Below are positions 19,304 to 28,284 of a DNA stretch of 64,000 nucleotides, piece by piece; within the stretch, counting starts at the first letter, position 1, and every line of letters begins with the position of its first letter. Source of the stretch: Photobacterium malacitanum (lineage in GTDB: Bacteria; Pseudomonadota; Gammaproteobacteria; Enterobacterales; Vibrionaceae); contig NZ_FYAK01000014.1 in NCBI RefSeq assembly GCF_900185615.1, positions 1 through 64,000 on the forward strand. The letters run 5' to 3'. The notes below the pieces were generated by a model. It was not told the DNA's origin, searched no databases, and saw only the letters and a program-made list of their open reading frames with translations. Both the position numbers and the translations under genes were made by a program.

Positions 19304-20836
19304 CTATACCATCTGACTACTGAGCTGTTTTAATAATCGATCCATCGCTCGATAACCAAGCGCTTCAGCTAAATGAGGCCGTTGAATCTGATCCTGCTCC
19401 GCTAAATCAGCAATTGTCCGCGCGACCTTAATAATACGATGATAAGCACGAATAGACAGTCCCAATTGATGTAAGGCATTTTCTAAAAACTCAGCATCTT
19501 GCAAAGATAAGCCACAATATTGATCTAGTTCGCGAGTAGAGAGCAAAGCGTTAACTTTACCACAACGCGCCAGCATTCGTGCTCGAGCTTGATCAACCCG
19601 CGCTTTAATTACCGCACTCGGTTCACCACGATCACCGCCCGTAGTGAGTGTGCCGCGAGGTAATGCAGGAATTTCTAACGACATATCAAATCGATCTAAT
19701 AGCGGCCCAGATAAACGGCTTAAATAGCGCAAAATAGCTTGCGGATTGGTGCGGGATTGATTGCCTTCATAATAGCCCGTTGGACTTGGATTTAAGGCTC
19801 CAATTAATTGAAACCGAGCAGGAAAGGTGGTTTTAGCTGTTGCACGCGATATGACGATTTGCCCCGATTCTAACGGCTCTCGCAATGAATCTAGCACTTT
19901 GCGTTCAAATTCAGGCATTTCATCTAAAAATAATAACCCATTATGGGCCAATGAAATTTCCCCCGGTTTAGGCACCGATCCACCACCAACCAAGGCCGCC
20001 ATTGAACTGGAATGATGGGGAGTACGAAAGGGACGATTAAGCCAGTTGCCTTGATGTAAAGATTGCTGGGTTAATGATGCAACCGCAGCGGTTTCAATCG
20101 CTTCCTGATGGGTCATTGGCGGCAACAGATCCCGTAATCGAGATGCCAACATGGTTTTACCGGTTCCCGGAGGGCCTAACAATAATAAATTATGACTTCC
20201 CGCAGCCGCGATTTCTAATGCTCGCTTGCCTTGTTGCTGCCCAATAATATCTTGCATATCACGCTGTTCACTTACTGCTTCTGTCGTTGCTGTTGAACGT
20301 GGCTGCTGATGTAATTGCAACTGTTGTTGACCACATAAAAACCCGCAAACATCCAATAATGTTGGTGCTGATTTGTGTTTATTTTGCGCCACCAACGCCA
20401 CTTGATCACCATTTTCATCGGGCACAATTAAACAACGTTTGGCTTTCAAAGCCGCCAATGCTGCTGGCAATGCACCTTTGACTGGCCGTAAATCACCTGA
20501 CAGCGCCAGCTCACCAATAAACTCATGTTGCTCTAACCGCTGCGACGGAATTTGCCCTGATGCAGCTAAAATTCCCAATGCAATCGGCAAATCAAATCGC
20601 CCACCTTCTTTGGGTAAATCTGCTGGGGCTAAATTAACCGTGATTCGGCGCGATGGAAATTCAAATTGAGCATTAATAATTGCACTTCGCACGCGATCTT
20701 TGGCTTCTTTGACGGTGGTCTCTGGCAAACCGACTAAAGTAAAACTTGGCATCCCATTACTTAAATGAACCTCAACGGTTACAGCTGGGGCTTCAACGCC
20801 CACACAGGCTCGACTATGAACAATCGCAAGTGTCAT
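19304..20836 (-). CDS. comM: ComM (YifB) AAA+ helicase-like protein
   Basis: A 510-residue Mg-chelatase-like AAA+ protein; in Vibrio cholerae ComM is a hexameric branch-migration helicase that aids integration of transforming DNA. The N-terminal ChlI/Lon-protease-like domain (about 1-170) is followed by the AAA+ core with Walker A GPPGTGKTM (near 220) and Walker B LLFLDEMPEF, and a C-terminal Mg-chelatase domain. The start at 20836 is favoured over 20860 by GGGGAG six bases upstream and by family length (E. coli 506). It is transcribed away from the ilv operon, sharing the intergenic region with ilvL. Confidence 0.95.
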   Translation of the reverse strand: MTLAIVHSRACVGVEAPAVTVEVHLSNGMPSFTLVGLPETTVKEAKDRVRSAIINAQFEFPSRRITVNLAPADLPKEGGRFDLPIALGILAASGQIPSQRLEQHEFIGELALSGDLRPVKGALPAALAALKAKRCLIVPDENGDQVALVAQNKHKSAPTLLDVCGFLCGQQQLQLHQQPRSTATTEAVSEQRDMQDIIGQQQGKRALEIAAAGSHNLLLLGPPGTGKTMLASRLRDLLPPMTHQEAIETAAVASLTQQSLHQGNWLNRPFRTPHHSSSMAALVGGGSVPKPGEISLAHNGLLFLDEMPEFERKVLDSLREPLESGQIVISRATAKTTFPARFQLIGALNPSPTGYYEGNQSRTNPQAILRYLSRLSGPLLDRFDMSLEIPALPRGTLTTGGDRGEPSAVIKARVDQARARMLARCGKVNALLSTRELDQYCGLSLQDAEFLENALHQLGLSIRAYHRIIKVARTIADLAEQDQIQRPHLAEALGYRAMDRLLKQLSSQMV

Positions 20837-21021
20837 TGGTGACTCCCCATTGACTGGCAATACATACCAGTGGGTTAATGAAATTTATCGAAGGTGTTAC
20901 ATCAAAGCCCCATTAATGCAGCGAGTTTGTCTATAAAACCAAATTTTTTTCTTGTCATGTGACGCAGATCTGTGTTACCACTTAGATATAGCAACAACTA
21001 AACAATAAAAATTGGACAATT

Positions 21022-21111
21022 ATGCGCACAACCGCAACATCCCTAATACTCATTATTAACGTCATCGTGGTGATTATCTCACCGCGCAGGGGATTTGCAG
21101 GCGTAAGTTAA
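21022..21111 (+). CDS. ilvL: ilv operon leader peptide
   Basis: A 29-codon ORF directly before the ilv attenuator. It encodes 6 Ile, 4 Val and 2 Leu, most of them clustered in codons 8-19, the amino acids that control the operon. Stalling of ribosomes in this cluster when charged Ile- or Val-tRNA is short would leave the downstream antiterminator free to form. The sequence differs from E. coli IlvL but has the same design and position. Confidence 0.9.
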   Translation: MRTTATSLILIINVIVVIISPRRGFAGVS

Positions 21112-21163
21112 CGCTACCAAGACACAGCAAAGCCCTCGCACTGAAAAGTTCGGGGGCTTTTTT
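21084..21163 (+). terminator. ilv attenuator with alternative antiterminator
   Basis: Terminator stem AAAGCCCTCG/CGGGGGCTTT (21129-21138/21151-21160) with a T-run. The upstream segment GCGCAGGG (21084-21091) can instead pair with CCCTCGC (21133-21139), with one bulged C, which would destroy the terminator stem. The first segment overlaps the last codons of ilvL, so ribosome position decides which forms. This is classical amino-acid attenuation; the pairing was worked out by eye. Confidence 0.85.
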
Positions 21164-21241
21164 AAATCAACCAATTTAGTGACAAAATCAGGATCGATTT
21201 TTATTTAAACTTTATGTCAACTACATACGCAAGGAGCAGCG

Positions 21242-22888
21242 ATGACAGGGGCAGAGTTAGTCGTACAAGCGCTGCAACAGCAGGGTATAAAAACTATTTT
21301 TGGCTATCCAGGTGGCGCAATCATGCCTATCTACGATGCGCTTTATGATGGTAACGTTGAGCATATTTTATGTCGTCACGAGCAAGGGGCAGCGATGGCA
21401 GCCATTGGTATGGCGCGTGCTACTCAAAAAGTTGCGGTGTGTATGGCAACATCAGGTCCAGGTGCTACCAATCTCGTCACTGGCTTAGCCGATGCATTTA
21501 TGGATTCAGTGCCATTAGTCGCGATTACAGGTCAAGTAGCGAGTTCACACATAGGAACTGACGCCTTTCAAGAAATGGATGTGATTGGAATGTCATTGTC
21601 ATGCACCAAACACAGTTATTTAGTCACTGATATTAATGAGCTTGCACCGACATTAGCTGAAGCGTTTGTGGTTGCTCAAACTGGTCGTCCAGGGCCGGTT
21701 ATCGTTGATATTGCCAAAGACGTTCAACTTGCAACAGCACCAACAGCCTTATTAGCACCAATTACACCACCCGCATTACCGATTGCTGACACTGCCGCGA
21801 TAACGACTGCGCAGCAATTATTGCGTCAATGTCAGCGACCAGTATTGTATGTCGGTGGTGGCGTACAAATTGCGCAAGCAACCACAACCTTACGCCAATT
21901 TCTACTCAATAATCCGATGCCGTCAGTCAGCACCCTTAAAGGCTTAGGCTCTGTCGCTCGTCATGATCCACATTACCTTGGAATGCTGGGAATGCATGGC
22001 ACCAAAGCGGCGAACCTTATTGTTCAAGAAGCCGATTTATTGATTGTGGTTGGGGCTCGTTTTGATGATCGCGTTACAGGCAAACTTGATACTTTTGCTC
22101 CCCATGCCAAAGTGATCCACATTGATATCGATGCCGCAGAATTTAATAAGCTCCGCCATGCAAACGCGCCTTTACGTGGTGACATTAATACCATTTTACC
22201 TCAACTCGAGTTAGGTCAAGATATTAGCCGCTGGTTAACCCACAGTGAGCATTTACGCAAAATTGGTAAATGGCGTTACGACCATCCTGGTGAGTTAATT
22301 TATGCACCATTACTGCTAAAACAGCTGTCAGATATGATGCCTGATAGCAGTATGGTATCAACCGATGTAGGCCAACACCAAATGTGGGCTGCGCAGCATA
22401 TTCAACCTCGTGAACCACAGAACTACATTACTTCTGCCGGACTTGGCACCATGGGCTTTGGTTTACCAGCCGCGATGGGAGCCAGTGTTGCGCGTCCAGA
22501 TGATCAATCGATTCTGATCTCAGGCGACGGCTCATTTATGATGAATGTTCAAGAACTAGGCACCCTTAAACGCCGCCAAATTCCAGTCAAAATGGTCCTG
22601 ATTAATAACCAACGCTTAGGCATGGTACGTCAATGGCAATCACTGTTTTTTGATGGCCGCCATAGCGAGACCATTTTGAATGATAATCCAGATTTTGTGA
22701 TGCTAGCCAGGGCGTTTGATATTCCCGGCAAAACCATCACTCGCAAAGAAGAAGTCGCGCCAGCATTGGCTGAAATGCTTGCCAGTAAAAGTGCCTATTT
22801 ATTACATGTCGTGATAGATGAAGAACAAAACGTATGGCCATTAGTGCCACCAGGCGCCGCTAATCAAGATATGTTGGAGAACACCTGA
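21242..22888 (+). CDS. ilvG: Acetolactate synthase II, large subunit
   Basis: ThDP-, FAD- and Mg-dependent condensation of pyruvate with pyruvate or 2-oxobutyrate, the first common step of branched-chain amino-acid synthesis. The intact 548-residue ORF has no frameshift, unlike E. coli K-12. Catalytic Glu47 lies in CRHEQGA, and the ThDP/Mg motif GDGSF...NN spans about 427-455. AAGGAG precedes the ATG. It is the first structural gene behind the attenuator, with the regulatory subunit ilvM starting 2 nt after it. Confidence 0.98.
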   Translation: MTGAELVVQALQQQGIKTIFGYPGGAIMPIYDALYDGNVEHILCRHEQGAAMAAIGMARATQKVAVCMATSGPGATNLVTGLADAFMDSVPLVAITGQVASSHIGTDAFQEMDVIGMSLSCTKHSYLVTDINELAPTLAEAFVVAQTGRPGPVIVDIAKDVQLATAPTALLAPITPPALPIADTAAITTAQQLLRQCQRPVLYVGGGVQIAQATTTLRQFLLNNPMPSVSTLKGLGSVARHDPHYLGMLGMHGTKAANLIVQEADLLIVVGARFDDRVTGKLDTFAPHAKVIHIDIDAAEFNKLRHANAPLRGDINTILPQLELGQDISRWLTHSEHLRKIGKWRYDHPGELIYAPLLLKQLSDMMPDSSMVSTDVGQHQMWAAQHIQPREPQNYITSAGLGTMGFGLPAAMGASVARPDDQSILISGDGSFMMNVQELGTLKRRQIPVKMVLINNQRLGMVRQWQSLFFDGRHSETILNDNPDFVMLARAFDIPGKTITRKEEVAPALAEMLASKSAYLLHVVIDEEQNVWPLVPPGAANQDMLENT

Positions 22889-22890
22889 TC

Positions 22891-23145
22891 ATGGAAAGAT
22901 ATTTACTCGACATAAAAGCTAACGATAAGCCGGTGTTACTTGAGCGTATTTTACGCGTTATTCGCCACCGTGGATTTGTGATCAAGAAAGTGGATGCAAC
23001 TCAAAATCACCATAGCAATATCGCCACGATCGCTATCATTGTTGATAGTGATCGTCCGATTAGCATTCTGATCAATCAAATAGAAAAACTCTGGGATGTA
23101 ACCACGGTTGCCACCTCACAAATCGACAATATGGATACTATTTAA
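22891..23145 (+). CDS. ilvM: Acetolactate synthase II, small subunit
   Basis: An 84-residue ACT-domain regulatory subunit that partners IlvG. The ACT pattern spans nearly the whole protein (LERILRVIRHRGF ... IATIAIIVDSDRPI). Length equals E. coli IlvM (87) within a few residues. It begins 2 nt after ilvG, implying translational coupling and matched stoichiometry. Confidence 0.95.
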   Translation: MERYLLDIKANDKPVLLERILRVIRHRGFVIKKVDATQNHHSNIATIAIIVDSDRPISILINQIEKLWDVTTVATSQIDNMDTI

Positions 23146-23159
23146 GAAGGGAACTCATC

Positions 23160-24092
23160 ATGGCAAACACAGCTGATTATATTTGGTTTAACGGTAATAT
23201 CGTACCTTGGGCACAAGCCAATGTTCACGTTCTTACCCATGCAATGCACTACGGCACCTCTGTTTTTGAAGGTATTCGTTGTTACAACACTCCCAAGGGA
23301 CCGGCGGTTTTTCGTCACCCAGAGCATATGCAACGATTACTTAATTCTGCCAAAATTTATCGTTTTCCCATTCCCTATAGCTGCGATGAACTGATGGAAA
23401 TCTGCCGTGAAACTATTCGCGTCAACAAACTTGATTCAGCCTATATTCGCCCATTAGGTTATGTAGGTAACGTTGGCTTAGGTGTTTGCCCTCCGGTTGA
23501 TACCGTCATGGATCTGATTGTTGCCGCGTTCCCGTGGGGCTCATACCTTGGTGAAGAAGCACTAGAAAATGGGGTTGATGCGATGATTTCAAGTTGGAAT
23601 CGCGCCGCACCCAATACTATTCCAACCGCAGCTAAAGCGGGGGGAAATTACTTATCATCACTATTAGTTGGTAGCGAAGCGCGTCGTCATGGTTACGCTG
23701 AAGGGATTGCGTTAAGTGTTGATGGCTATCTTTCAGAAGGTGCGGGTGAAAATATTTTTATCGTTCGTAATGGCATCCTGTCAACGCCACCAACAACCAG
23801 CGCTATTTTGCCAGGCATCACCCGTGACACCATTATGACTCTAGCCAAAGATCGTGGCTATGAGGTTCGTGAAGAAAATATTGCTCGTGAAGCGCTATAC
23901 CTTGCCGATGAAATATTCATGACTGGCACTGCCGCTGAAATTGTGCCTGTACGTAGTGTGGATCAAATTACTGTAGGTTGCGGTAAACGCGGGCCGATTA
24001 CTCAACAATTACAACGCGATTACTTTGGGCTATTTAACGGTGAAACCGACGACAAATGGGGTTGGCTAGACTACGTATACCCAGCTAAATAA
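23160..24092 (+). CDS. ilvE: Branched-chain amino-acid aminotransferase
   Basis: PLP-dependent class IV transaminase making the last step to Ile, Val and Leu. The 310 residues contain the Schiff-base Lys159 in TAAKAGGNY, the N-terminal HYGTSVFEGIR signature and the C-terminal EIFMTGTAAE. GAAGGG precedes the ATG. Third structural gene of the ilv operon, 14 bp after ilvM. A perfect hairpin lies in the 70-bp gap before ilvD. Confidence 0.98.
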   Translation: MANTADYIWFNGNIVPWAQANVHVLTHAMHYGTSVFEGIRCYNTPKGPAVFRHPEHMQRLLNSAKIYRFPIPYSCDELMEICRETIRVNKLDSAYIRPLGYVGNVGLGVCPPVDTVMDLIVAAFPWGSYLGEEALENGVDAMISSWNRAAPNTIPTAAKAGGNYLSSLLVGSEARRHGYAEGIALSVDGYLSEGAGENIFIVRNGILSTPPTTSAILPGITRDTIMTLAKDRGYEVREENIAREALYLADEIFMTGTAAEIVPVRSVDQITVGCGKRGPITQQLQRDYFGLFNGETDDKWGWLDYVYPAK

Positions 24093-24119
24093 GCGACACA
24101 GCTCAAGTTAATAAATAGC

Positions 24120-24144
24120 TTCAGCCATCACCATAATGGCTGAA
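24120..24144 (+). other. Intra-operon hairpin between ilvE and ilvD
   Basis: Perfect 9-bp stem TTCAGCCAT/ATGGCTGAA (24120-24128/24136-24144) with a 7-nt loop, in the only sizeable gap of the ilv operon. It is followed by A-rich rather than T-rich sequence, so it is not an intrinsic terminator on this strand. It could stabilise the upstream mRNA or influence ilvD translation; this is inference. Confidence 0.7.
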
Positions 24145-24162
24145 CCAAAAAGGATTTTATTT

Positions 24163-26004
24163 ATGCCTAAGTACCGCTCAGCAACCACCACCCACGGCCG
24201 CAATATGGCAGGCGCACGTGCTCTATGGCGCGCAACAGGGGTTAAAGATCAAGATTTCGGTAAACCGATTATCGCCGTTGTAAACTCATTTACTCAATTT
24301 GTTCCCGGTCACGTTCACCTAAAAGATCTCGGCCAATTAGTTGCCGAACAAATTGAACAAGCGGGCGGTATCGCCAAAGAATTTAATACAATTGCGGTTG
24401 ATGATGGTATTGCCATGGGTCACGGCGGCATGCTGTATTCATTACCATCACGCGAATTAATTGCTGATTCTGTTGAATACATGGTCAATGCCCATTGTGC
24501 CGATGCGATGGTGTGTATTTCCAACTGTGACAAAATCACCCCAGGAATGTTAATGGCGTCATTGCGATTAAACATTCCAGTTATTTTCGTCTCTGGCGGA
24601 CCAATGGAAGCTGGCAAAACTAAGCTTTCAGAGCAAGTGATCAAACTTGATTTAGTGGATGCGATGATCCAAGGTGCGGATCCTACTGTTTCTGATCAGC
24701 AAAGTGAGCAGATTGAACGTTCAGCATGTCCAACTTGCGGATCCTGCTCAGGCATGTTTACAGCCAATTCAATGAACTGTTTAACCGAAGCGCTAGGATT
24801 AAGCCAACCGGGTAATGGTTCAATGCTGGCAACACACGCCGATCGCGAGCAGCTATTTATTAATGCCGGAAAACGTATTGTTGCTTTAACTAAACGCTAC
24901 TATGAACAAGATGATGACACCGCATTACCGCGTAATATTGCCAATAAACTCGCCTTTGAAAATGCAATGGCACTGGATATTGCGATGGGCGGCTCTAGTA
25001 ATACCGTCTTGCACTTATTAGCTGCGGCACAAGAAGGTGGGGTTGATTTCACCATGGCAGACATTGATGAAATGTCACGTCGCGTACCACAGTTATGTAA
25101 AGTCGCGCCTTCCACGCCTAAATATCATATGGAAGATGTTCACCGCGCAGGTGGCGTTTACGCTATTTTAGGTGAACTTGATCGCGCCGGTTTATTCCAC
25201 AACCAATGCCATAATATTTTGGGTGAAACCTTTGCCGAAAGCCTGCGCCATTACGACATTATGCAAACCCAATCTCAAGCCGTAAAAGATTTCTTCCGTG
25301 CCGGTCCGGCAGGTATTCGCACCACTAAAGCTTTTTCACAACATTGCCGTTGGGACACCCTTGATGATGATCGTCAACATGGCTGTATTCGTAGTCGAGA
25401 ATTTGCGTTTAGTGATGAAGGCGGATTAGCTGTGCTATCTGGCAACATGGCGCTTGATGGCTGCATCGTTAAAACCGCAGGCGTTGATGAAAGCTGCTTA
25501 ACCTTTACCGGCCCAGCGGTCGTATTTGAAAGCCAAGATACTGCTGTCGAAGGTATTCTTGGTGGAAAAGTCAACGCTGGTGATGTGGTTGTTATTCGTT
25601 ATGAAGGACCAAAAGGCGGGCCGGGTATGCAAGAAATGCTCTATCCAACGACCTATTTAAAATCGATGGGGCTAGGTAAAGAGTGCGCCCTGATCACTGA
25701 TGGTCGCTTCTCAGGCGGCACTTCAGGATTATCAATTGGTCATGTATCACCAGAAGCGGCTAGTGGCGGTACTATTGGCTTAATCAATAATGGCGATATG
25801 ATCGCGATTGATATTCCTAATCGCAGTATCAAGTTATTGGTTGATGATGCCACGCTCACCACTCGTCGTGCAGAGCTTGAGTTACACGGCTGGAAACCTG
25901 TCGATCGCGTGCGTCAAGTGTCATTAGCACTCAAAGCCTATGCGCTACTTGCGACCAGTGCCGATAAAGGTGCTGTACGTGATAAATCCAAGTTAGAAGG
26001 ATAA
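24163..26004 (+). CDS. ilvD: Dihydroxy-acid dehydratase
   Basis: Iron-sulfur dehydratase converting dihydroxy-isovalerate and dihydroxy-methylvalerate to their 2-keto acids. The 613-residue product from the ATG at 24163 begins [14 protein letters not shown], the family start (E. coli 616), with AAGGA upstream. An ATG at 24136 has no ribosome-binding site and sits in the hairpin arm. The Fe-S cysteines are visible in [10 protein letters not shown] and [11 protein letters not shown]. ilvA follows 4 nt downstream. Confidence 0.97.
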   Translation: MPKYRSATTTHGRNMAGARALWRATGVKDQDFGKPIIAVVNSFTQFVPGHVHLKDLGQLVAEQIEQAGGIAKEFNTIAVDDGIAMGHGGMLYSLPSRELIADSVEYMVNAHCADAMVCISNCDKITPGMLMASLRLNIPVIFVSGGPMEAGKTKLSEQVIKLDLVDAMIQGADPTVSDQQSEQIERSACPTCGSCSGMFTANSMNCLTEALGLSQPGNGSMLATHADREQLFINAGKRIVALTKRYYEQDDDTALPRNIANKLAFENAMALDIAMGGSSNTVLHLLAAAQEGGVDFTMADIDEMSRRVPQLCKVAPSTPKYHMEDVHRAGGVYAILGELDRAGLFHNQCHNILGETFAESLRHYDIMQTQSQAVKDFFRAGPAGIRTTKAFSQHCRWDTLDDDRQHGCIRSREFAFSDEGGLAVLSGNMALDGCIVKTAGVDESCLTFTGPAVVFESQDTAVEGILGGKVNAGDVVVIRYEGPKGGPGMQEMLYPTTYLKSMGLGKECALITDGRFSGGTSGLSIGHVSPEAASGGTIGLINNGDMIAIDIPNRSIKLLVDDATLTTRRAELELHGWKPVDRVRQVSLALKAYALLATSADKGAVRDKSKLEG

Positions 26005-26008
26005 TCTG

Positions 26009-27562
26009 ATGGCCGAAGTAAACCCTGTTAGCGATCAATATTTACTTAGCGGTGCAGACTATCTGCGCAATATTTTACGCGCCCCTGTATATGAGGTCGC
26101 GCAAGTTACCCCTCTACAAAATTTAACTCGCCTCAGTGATCGCATCGGCAATCAGGTGCAATTAAAGCGAGAAGATCGTCAGCCTGTACATTCGTTTAAA
26201 TTGCGCGGCGCCTACAACATGATGACTCAACTGACAGCGCATCAACGCCAAGCTGGTGTCATTGCTGCATCTGCAGGTAATCATGCCCAAGGATTAGCGT
26301 TATCAAGCCAAAAATTAGAGGTGAGCGCCACCATCGTCATGCCGCGTACCACACCCGATATTAAGGTTGATGCAGTACGCGGATTTGGCGCTAATGTGGT
26401 TTTGCACGGTAATAACTTTGATGAGGCCAAAATTCATGCTGAAATGCTGGCACAACAACATGGTTATACTTTTATACCTCCATTTGATCATCCAGCCATC
26501 ATTGCCGGACAAGGCACAATTGGTATTGAACTGGTGCAACAAAATGGCCACCTTGAATATGTGTTCGTTCCTGTTGGTGGCGGCGGTTTAGCCGCGGGCG
26601 TCTCGGTATTACTCAAACAACTGCTACCAGAGATAAAGGTTATCGGTGTCGAAGCCGAAGACTCGGCCTGTTTAAAGGCGGCTTTTGATGCTGGACACCC
26701 CGTAACACTTGATCAAGTGGGTATGTTTGCCGATGGCGTCGCGGTGAAACGTATTGGCAGTGAGACCTTTCGTTTATGTGAGCAATATCTTGATGATGTG
26801 ATCACTGTCAGTAGCGATGAAATTTGCGCGGCGGTGAAAGATATCTTTGAAGATACTCGCGCAATTGCTGAACCGTCAGGGGCATTATCATTGGCAGGTT
26901 TAAAAAAATATGCTGAGCAGCAGCAATTACAGCAATGTCATTTAGCGGCAATTTTATCGGGGGCTAACCTTAACTTTCATGGGCTGCGTTATGTGTCTGA
27001 ACGCTGTGAATTAGGCGAGAAACGCGAAGGGCTATTAGCGGTGACGATTCCTGAGCGGCCGGGAGCATTTTTAGACTTTTGTCACCTGATTGGTGGCCGT
27101 GCTGTGACCGAATTTAACTACCGCTATAATGATGACAAACTCGCCAATGTGTTTGTCGGGGTACGGTTACTTCAAGGCCAACAAGAGCTTGAACATATTA
27201 TTGCTGATCTACGTAAAGGCGGTTATCCGGTAATGGACTTGTCGGATGATGAAATGGCCAAAGTACATGTGCGCTATATGATTGGTGGACGACCATCAAA
27301 ACCATTGCAAGAACGGTTATATAGCTTTGAATTTCCAGAATACCCAGGCGCACTGACTAAGTTTTTATCTACCTTAGGCGGTCAATGGAATATTAGCTTA
27401 TTTAATTACCGAAACCATGGGGCTGATTATGGCCGAGTCTTATGTGGATTTGAATTAGCTGAGCATGATTTGCTGTCGTTTACCAACCATCTGCGTAAAC
27501 TGGGTTATCATTGGCATGATGAAACTGACAGCGCAGCATATAGGTTCTTTCTCGCTCAATAA
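26009..27562 (+). CDS. ilvA: Threonine ammonia-lyase, biosynthetic
   Basis: Deaminates threonine to 2-oxobutyrate, committing it to isoleucine. The 517 residues comprise a PLP-dependent fold II catalytic domain with Lys64 in HSFKLRGAYN and the glycine-rich phosphate loop VGGGGLAAG (about 190-198), and two C-terminal ACT-like domains (about 340-410 and 430-510) where isoleucine feedback-inhibits the enzyme. It is the last gene of ilvGMEDA and is followed by a terminator. Confidence 0.98.
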   Translation: MAEVNPVSDQYLLSGADYLRNILRAPVYEVAQVTPLQNLTRLSDRIGNQVQLKREDRQPVHSFKLRGAYNMMTQLTAHQRQAGVIAASAGNHAQGLALSSQKLEVSATIVMPRTTPDIKVDAVRGFGANVVLHGNNFDEAKIHAEMLAQQHGYTFIPPFDHPAIIAGQGTIGIELVQQNGHLEYVFVPVGGGGLAAGVSVLLKQLLPEIKVIGVEAEDSACLKAAFDAGHPVTLDQVGMFADGVAVKRIGSETFRLCEQYLDDVITVSSDEICAAVKDIFEDTRAIAEPSGALSLAGLKKYAEQQQLQQCHLAAILSGANLNFHGLRYVSERCELGEKREGLLAVTIPERPGAFLDFCHLIGGRAVTEFNYRYNDDKLANVFVGVRLLQGQQELEHIIADLRKGGYPVMDLSDDEMAKVHVRYMIGGRPSKPLQERLYSFEFPEYPGALTKFLSTLGGQWNISLFNYRNHGADYGRVLCGFELAEHDLLSFTNHLRKLGYHWHDETDSAAYRFFLAQ

Positions 27563-27585
27563 GCTCAAGTGGTTTTGCTCTATTA

Positions 27586-27611
27586 AGCAGCGCAACCAAC
27601 GCTGCTTTTTT
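27586..27611. terminator. Terminator after the ilv operon
   Basis: AGCAGCG-CAACCAA-CGCTGCT followed by six Ts, 23 nt after the ilvA stop. The convergent XRE gene ends at 27619, so its transcript could use the reverse strand only weakly (few As on the other side). Confidence 0.85.
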
Positions 27612-27618
27612 ATTTAAA

Positions 27619-27993
27619 TCACTGCCGATGAGTCAGGGTTCGAGTATATTCCGCCATATACTGCGCTAATTGAATACTCTGTTGTAAAATGATCTGGCGA
27701 GCAGAGTGAGGAAGACAGCCAAAGCACTGAACTAATTTATCGATCTCTTCTTTATATTCACTTTCGATAATATCAAGCCCTAAATCACCATAGATAAACC
27801 AGGTTAACGGACGTTCGGTTAGCTCTGAAATCTCAACCAATAATCGTACTTTTGGCTCAGTTTTACCGGTCTCTAAATCTAAATAAGTTTGACGTGCAAC
27901 TTTCAACTGTTGGGCCATATAAACTTGAGTTAAGCCTTTCCATTCACGCGCCTCTTTGATCCGTAGTGCCATCTGTTGTTTACGATCTGTCAT
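27619..27993 (-). CDS. XRE-family helix-turn-helix regulator
   Basis: A 124-residue protein with an N-terminal Cro/C1-type HTH (about 9-63; KGLTQVYMAQQLKVARQTYLDLETG) and a helical C-terminal half (about 70-124) with no recognised ligand fold. A good GGAG precedes the ATG. It is transcribed alone, convergent with ilvA. An interrupted inverted repeat GTTGTA-N11-TACAAC lies 19-41 bp upstream of the start and may be its own operator. Target genes are unknown. Confidence 0.85.
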   Translation of the reverse strand: MTDRKQQMALRIKEAREWKGLTQVYMAQQLKVARQTYLDLETGKTEPKVRLLVEISELTERPLTWFIYGDLGLDIIESEYKEEIDKLVQCFGCLPHSARQIILQQSIQLAQYMAEYTRTLTHRQ

Positions 27994-28011
27994 TATTTAC
28001 TCCAAAAAACC

Positions 28012-28034
28012 GTTGTAAGCATAAGTACTACAAC
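28012..28034. promoter_or_regulatory. Candidate operator upstream of the XRE regulator
   Basis: Inverted repeat GTTGTA (28012-28017) and TACAAC (28029-28034) with an 11-nt spacer, 18 bp upstream of the XRE start codon, where a promoter is expected. The arm spacing of 17 bp between repeat starts suits a dimeric HTH protein on roughly successive turns. Binding is inferred. Confidence 0.45.
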
Positions 28035-28236
28035 AATCCCTTGCAGATGATGCGCCAAGTTTTTTAGCCCCAAGTTACGATTAAATCAGACAATTACTCT
28101 TGAATAACCGCCAGTGTTTGTATTTTGAATTGCAGTTCGTCAGTTTTGATACTGCTATTTTTATTTCGCAAAAAATTAGTGATACCTGCCAACATAACTA
28201 GGCTCAAAGATTTAATACTGACAACCAAAAAAGGTG

Positions 28237-28267
28237 CCTCAAATGGCACCTTTTTTTATAACTAACA
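28237..28267. terminator. Terminator of glmS
   Basis: GGTGCC-TCAAAT-GGCACC (28243-28248/28255-28260) with A-run on the left and T-run on the right. It can end the glmS transcript on the minus strand. The remaining intergenic DNA (28035-28236) holds nothing I recognise. Confidence 0.88.
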
Positions 28268-28284
28268 ATCAACCAATTTAGCGG

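Noticed and set aside
21242..22888. Possible ilvG frameshift as in E. coli K-12
   Set aside because: The ORF is intact for 548 codons with all ThDP motifs and runs directly to ilvM.
24136..24162. Nine-residue extension of IlvD
   Set aside because: No ribosome-binding site precedes 24136 and the ATG lies in a perfect hairpin arm; 24163 gives the family N-terminus.
26315..26591. Overlapping ORFs of about 75 codons on both strands inside ilvA, and similar ORFs inside other long genes
   Set aside because: They are frame shadows of clearly conserved proteins, with no independent translation signals.
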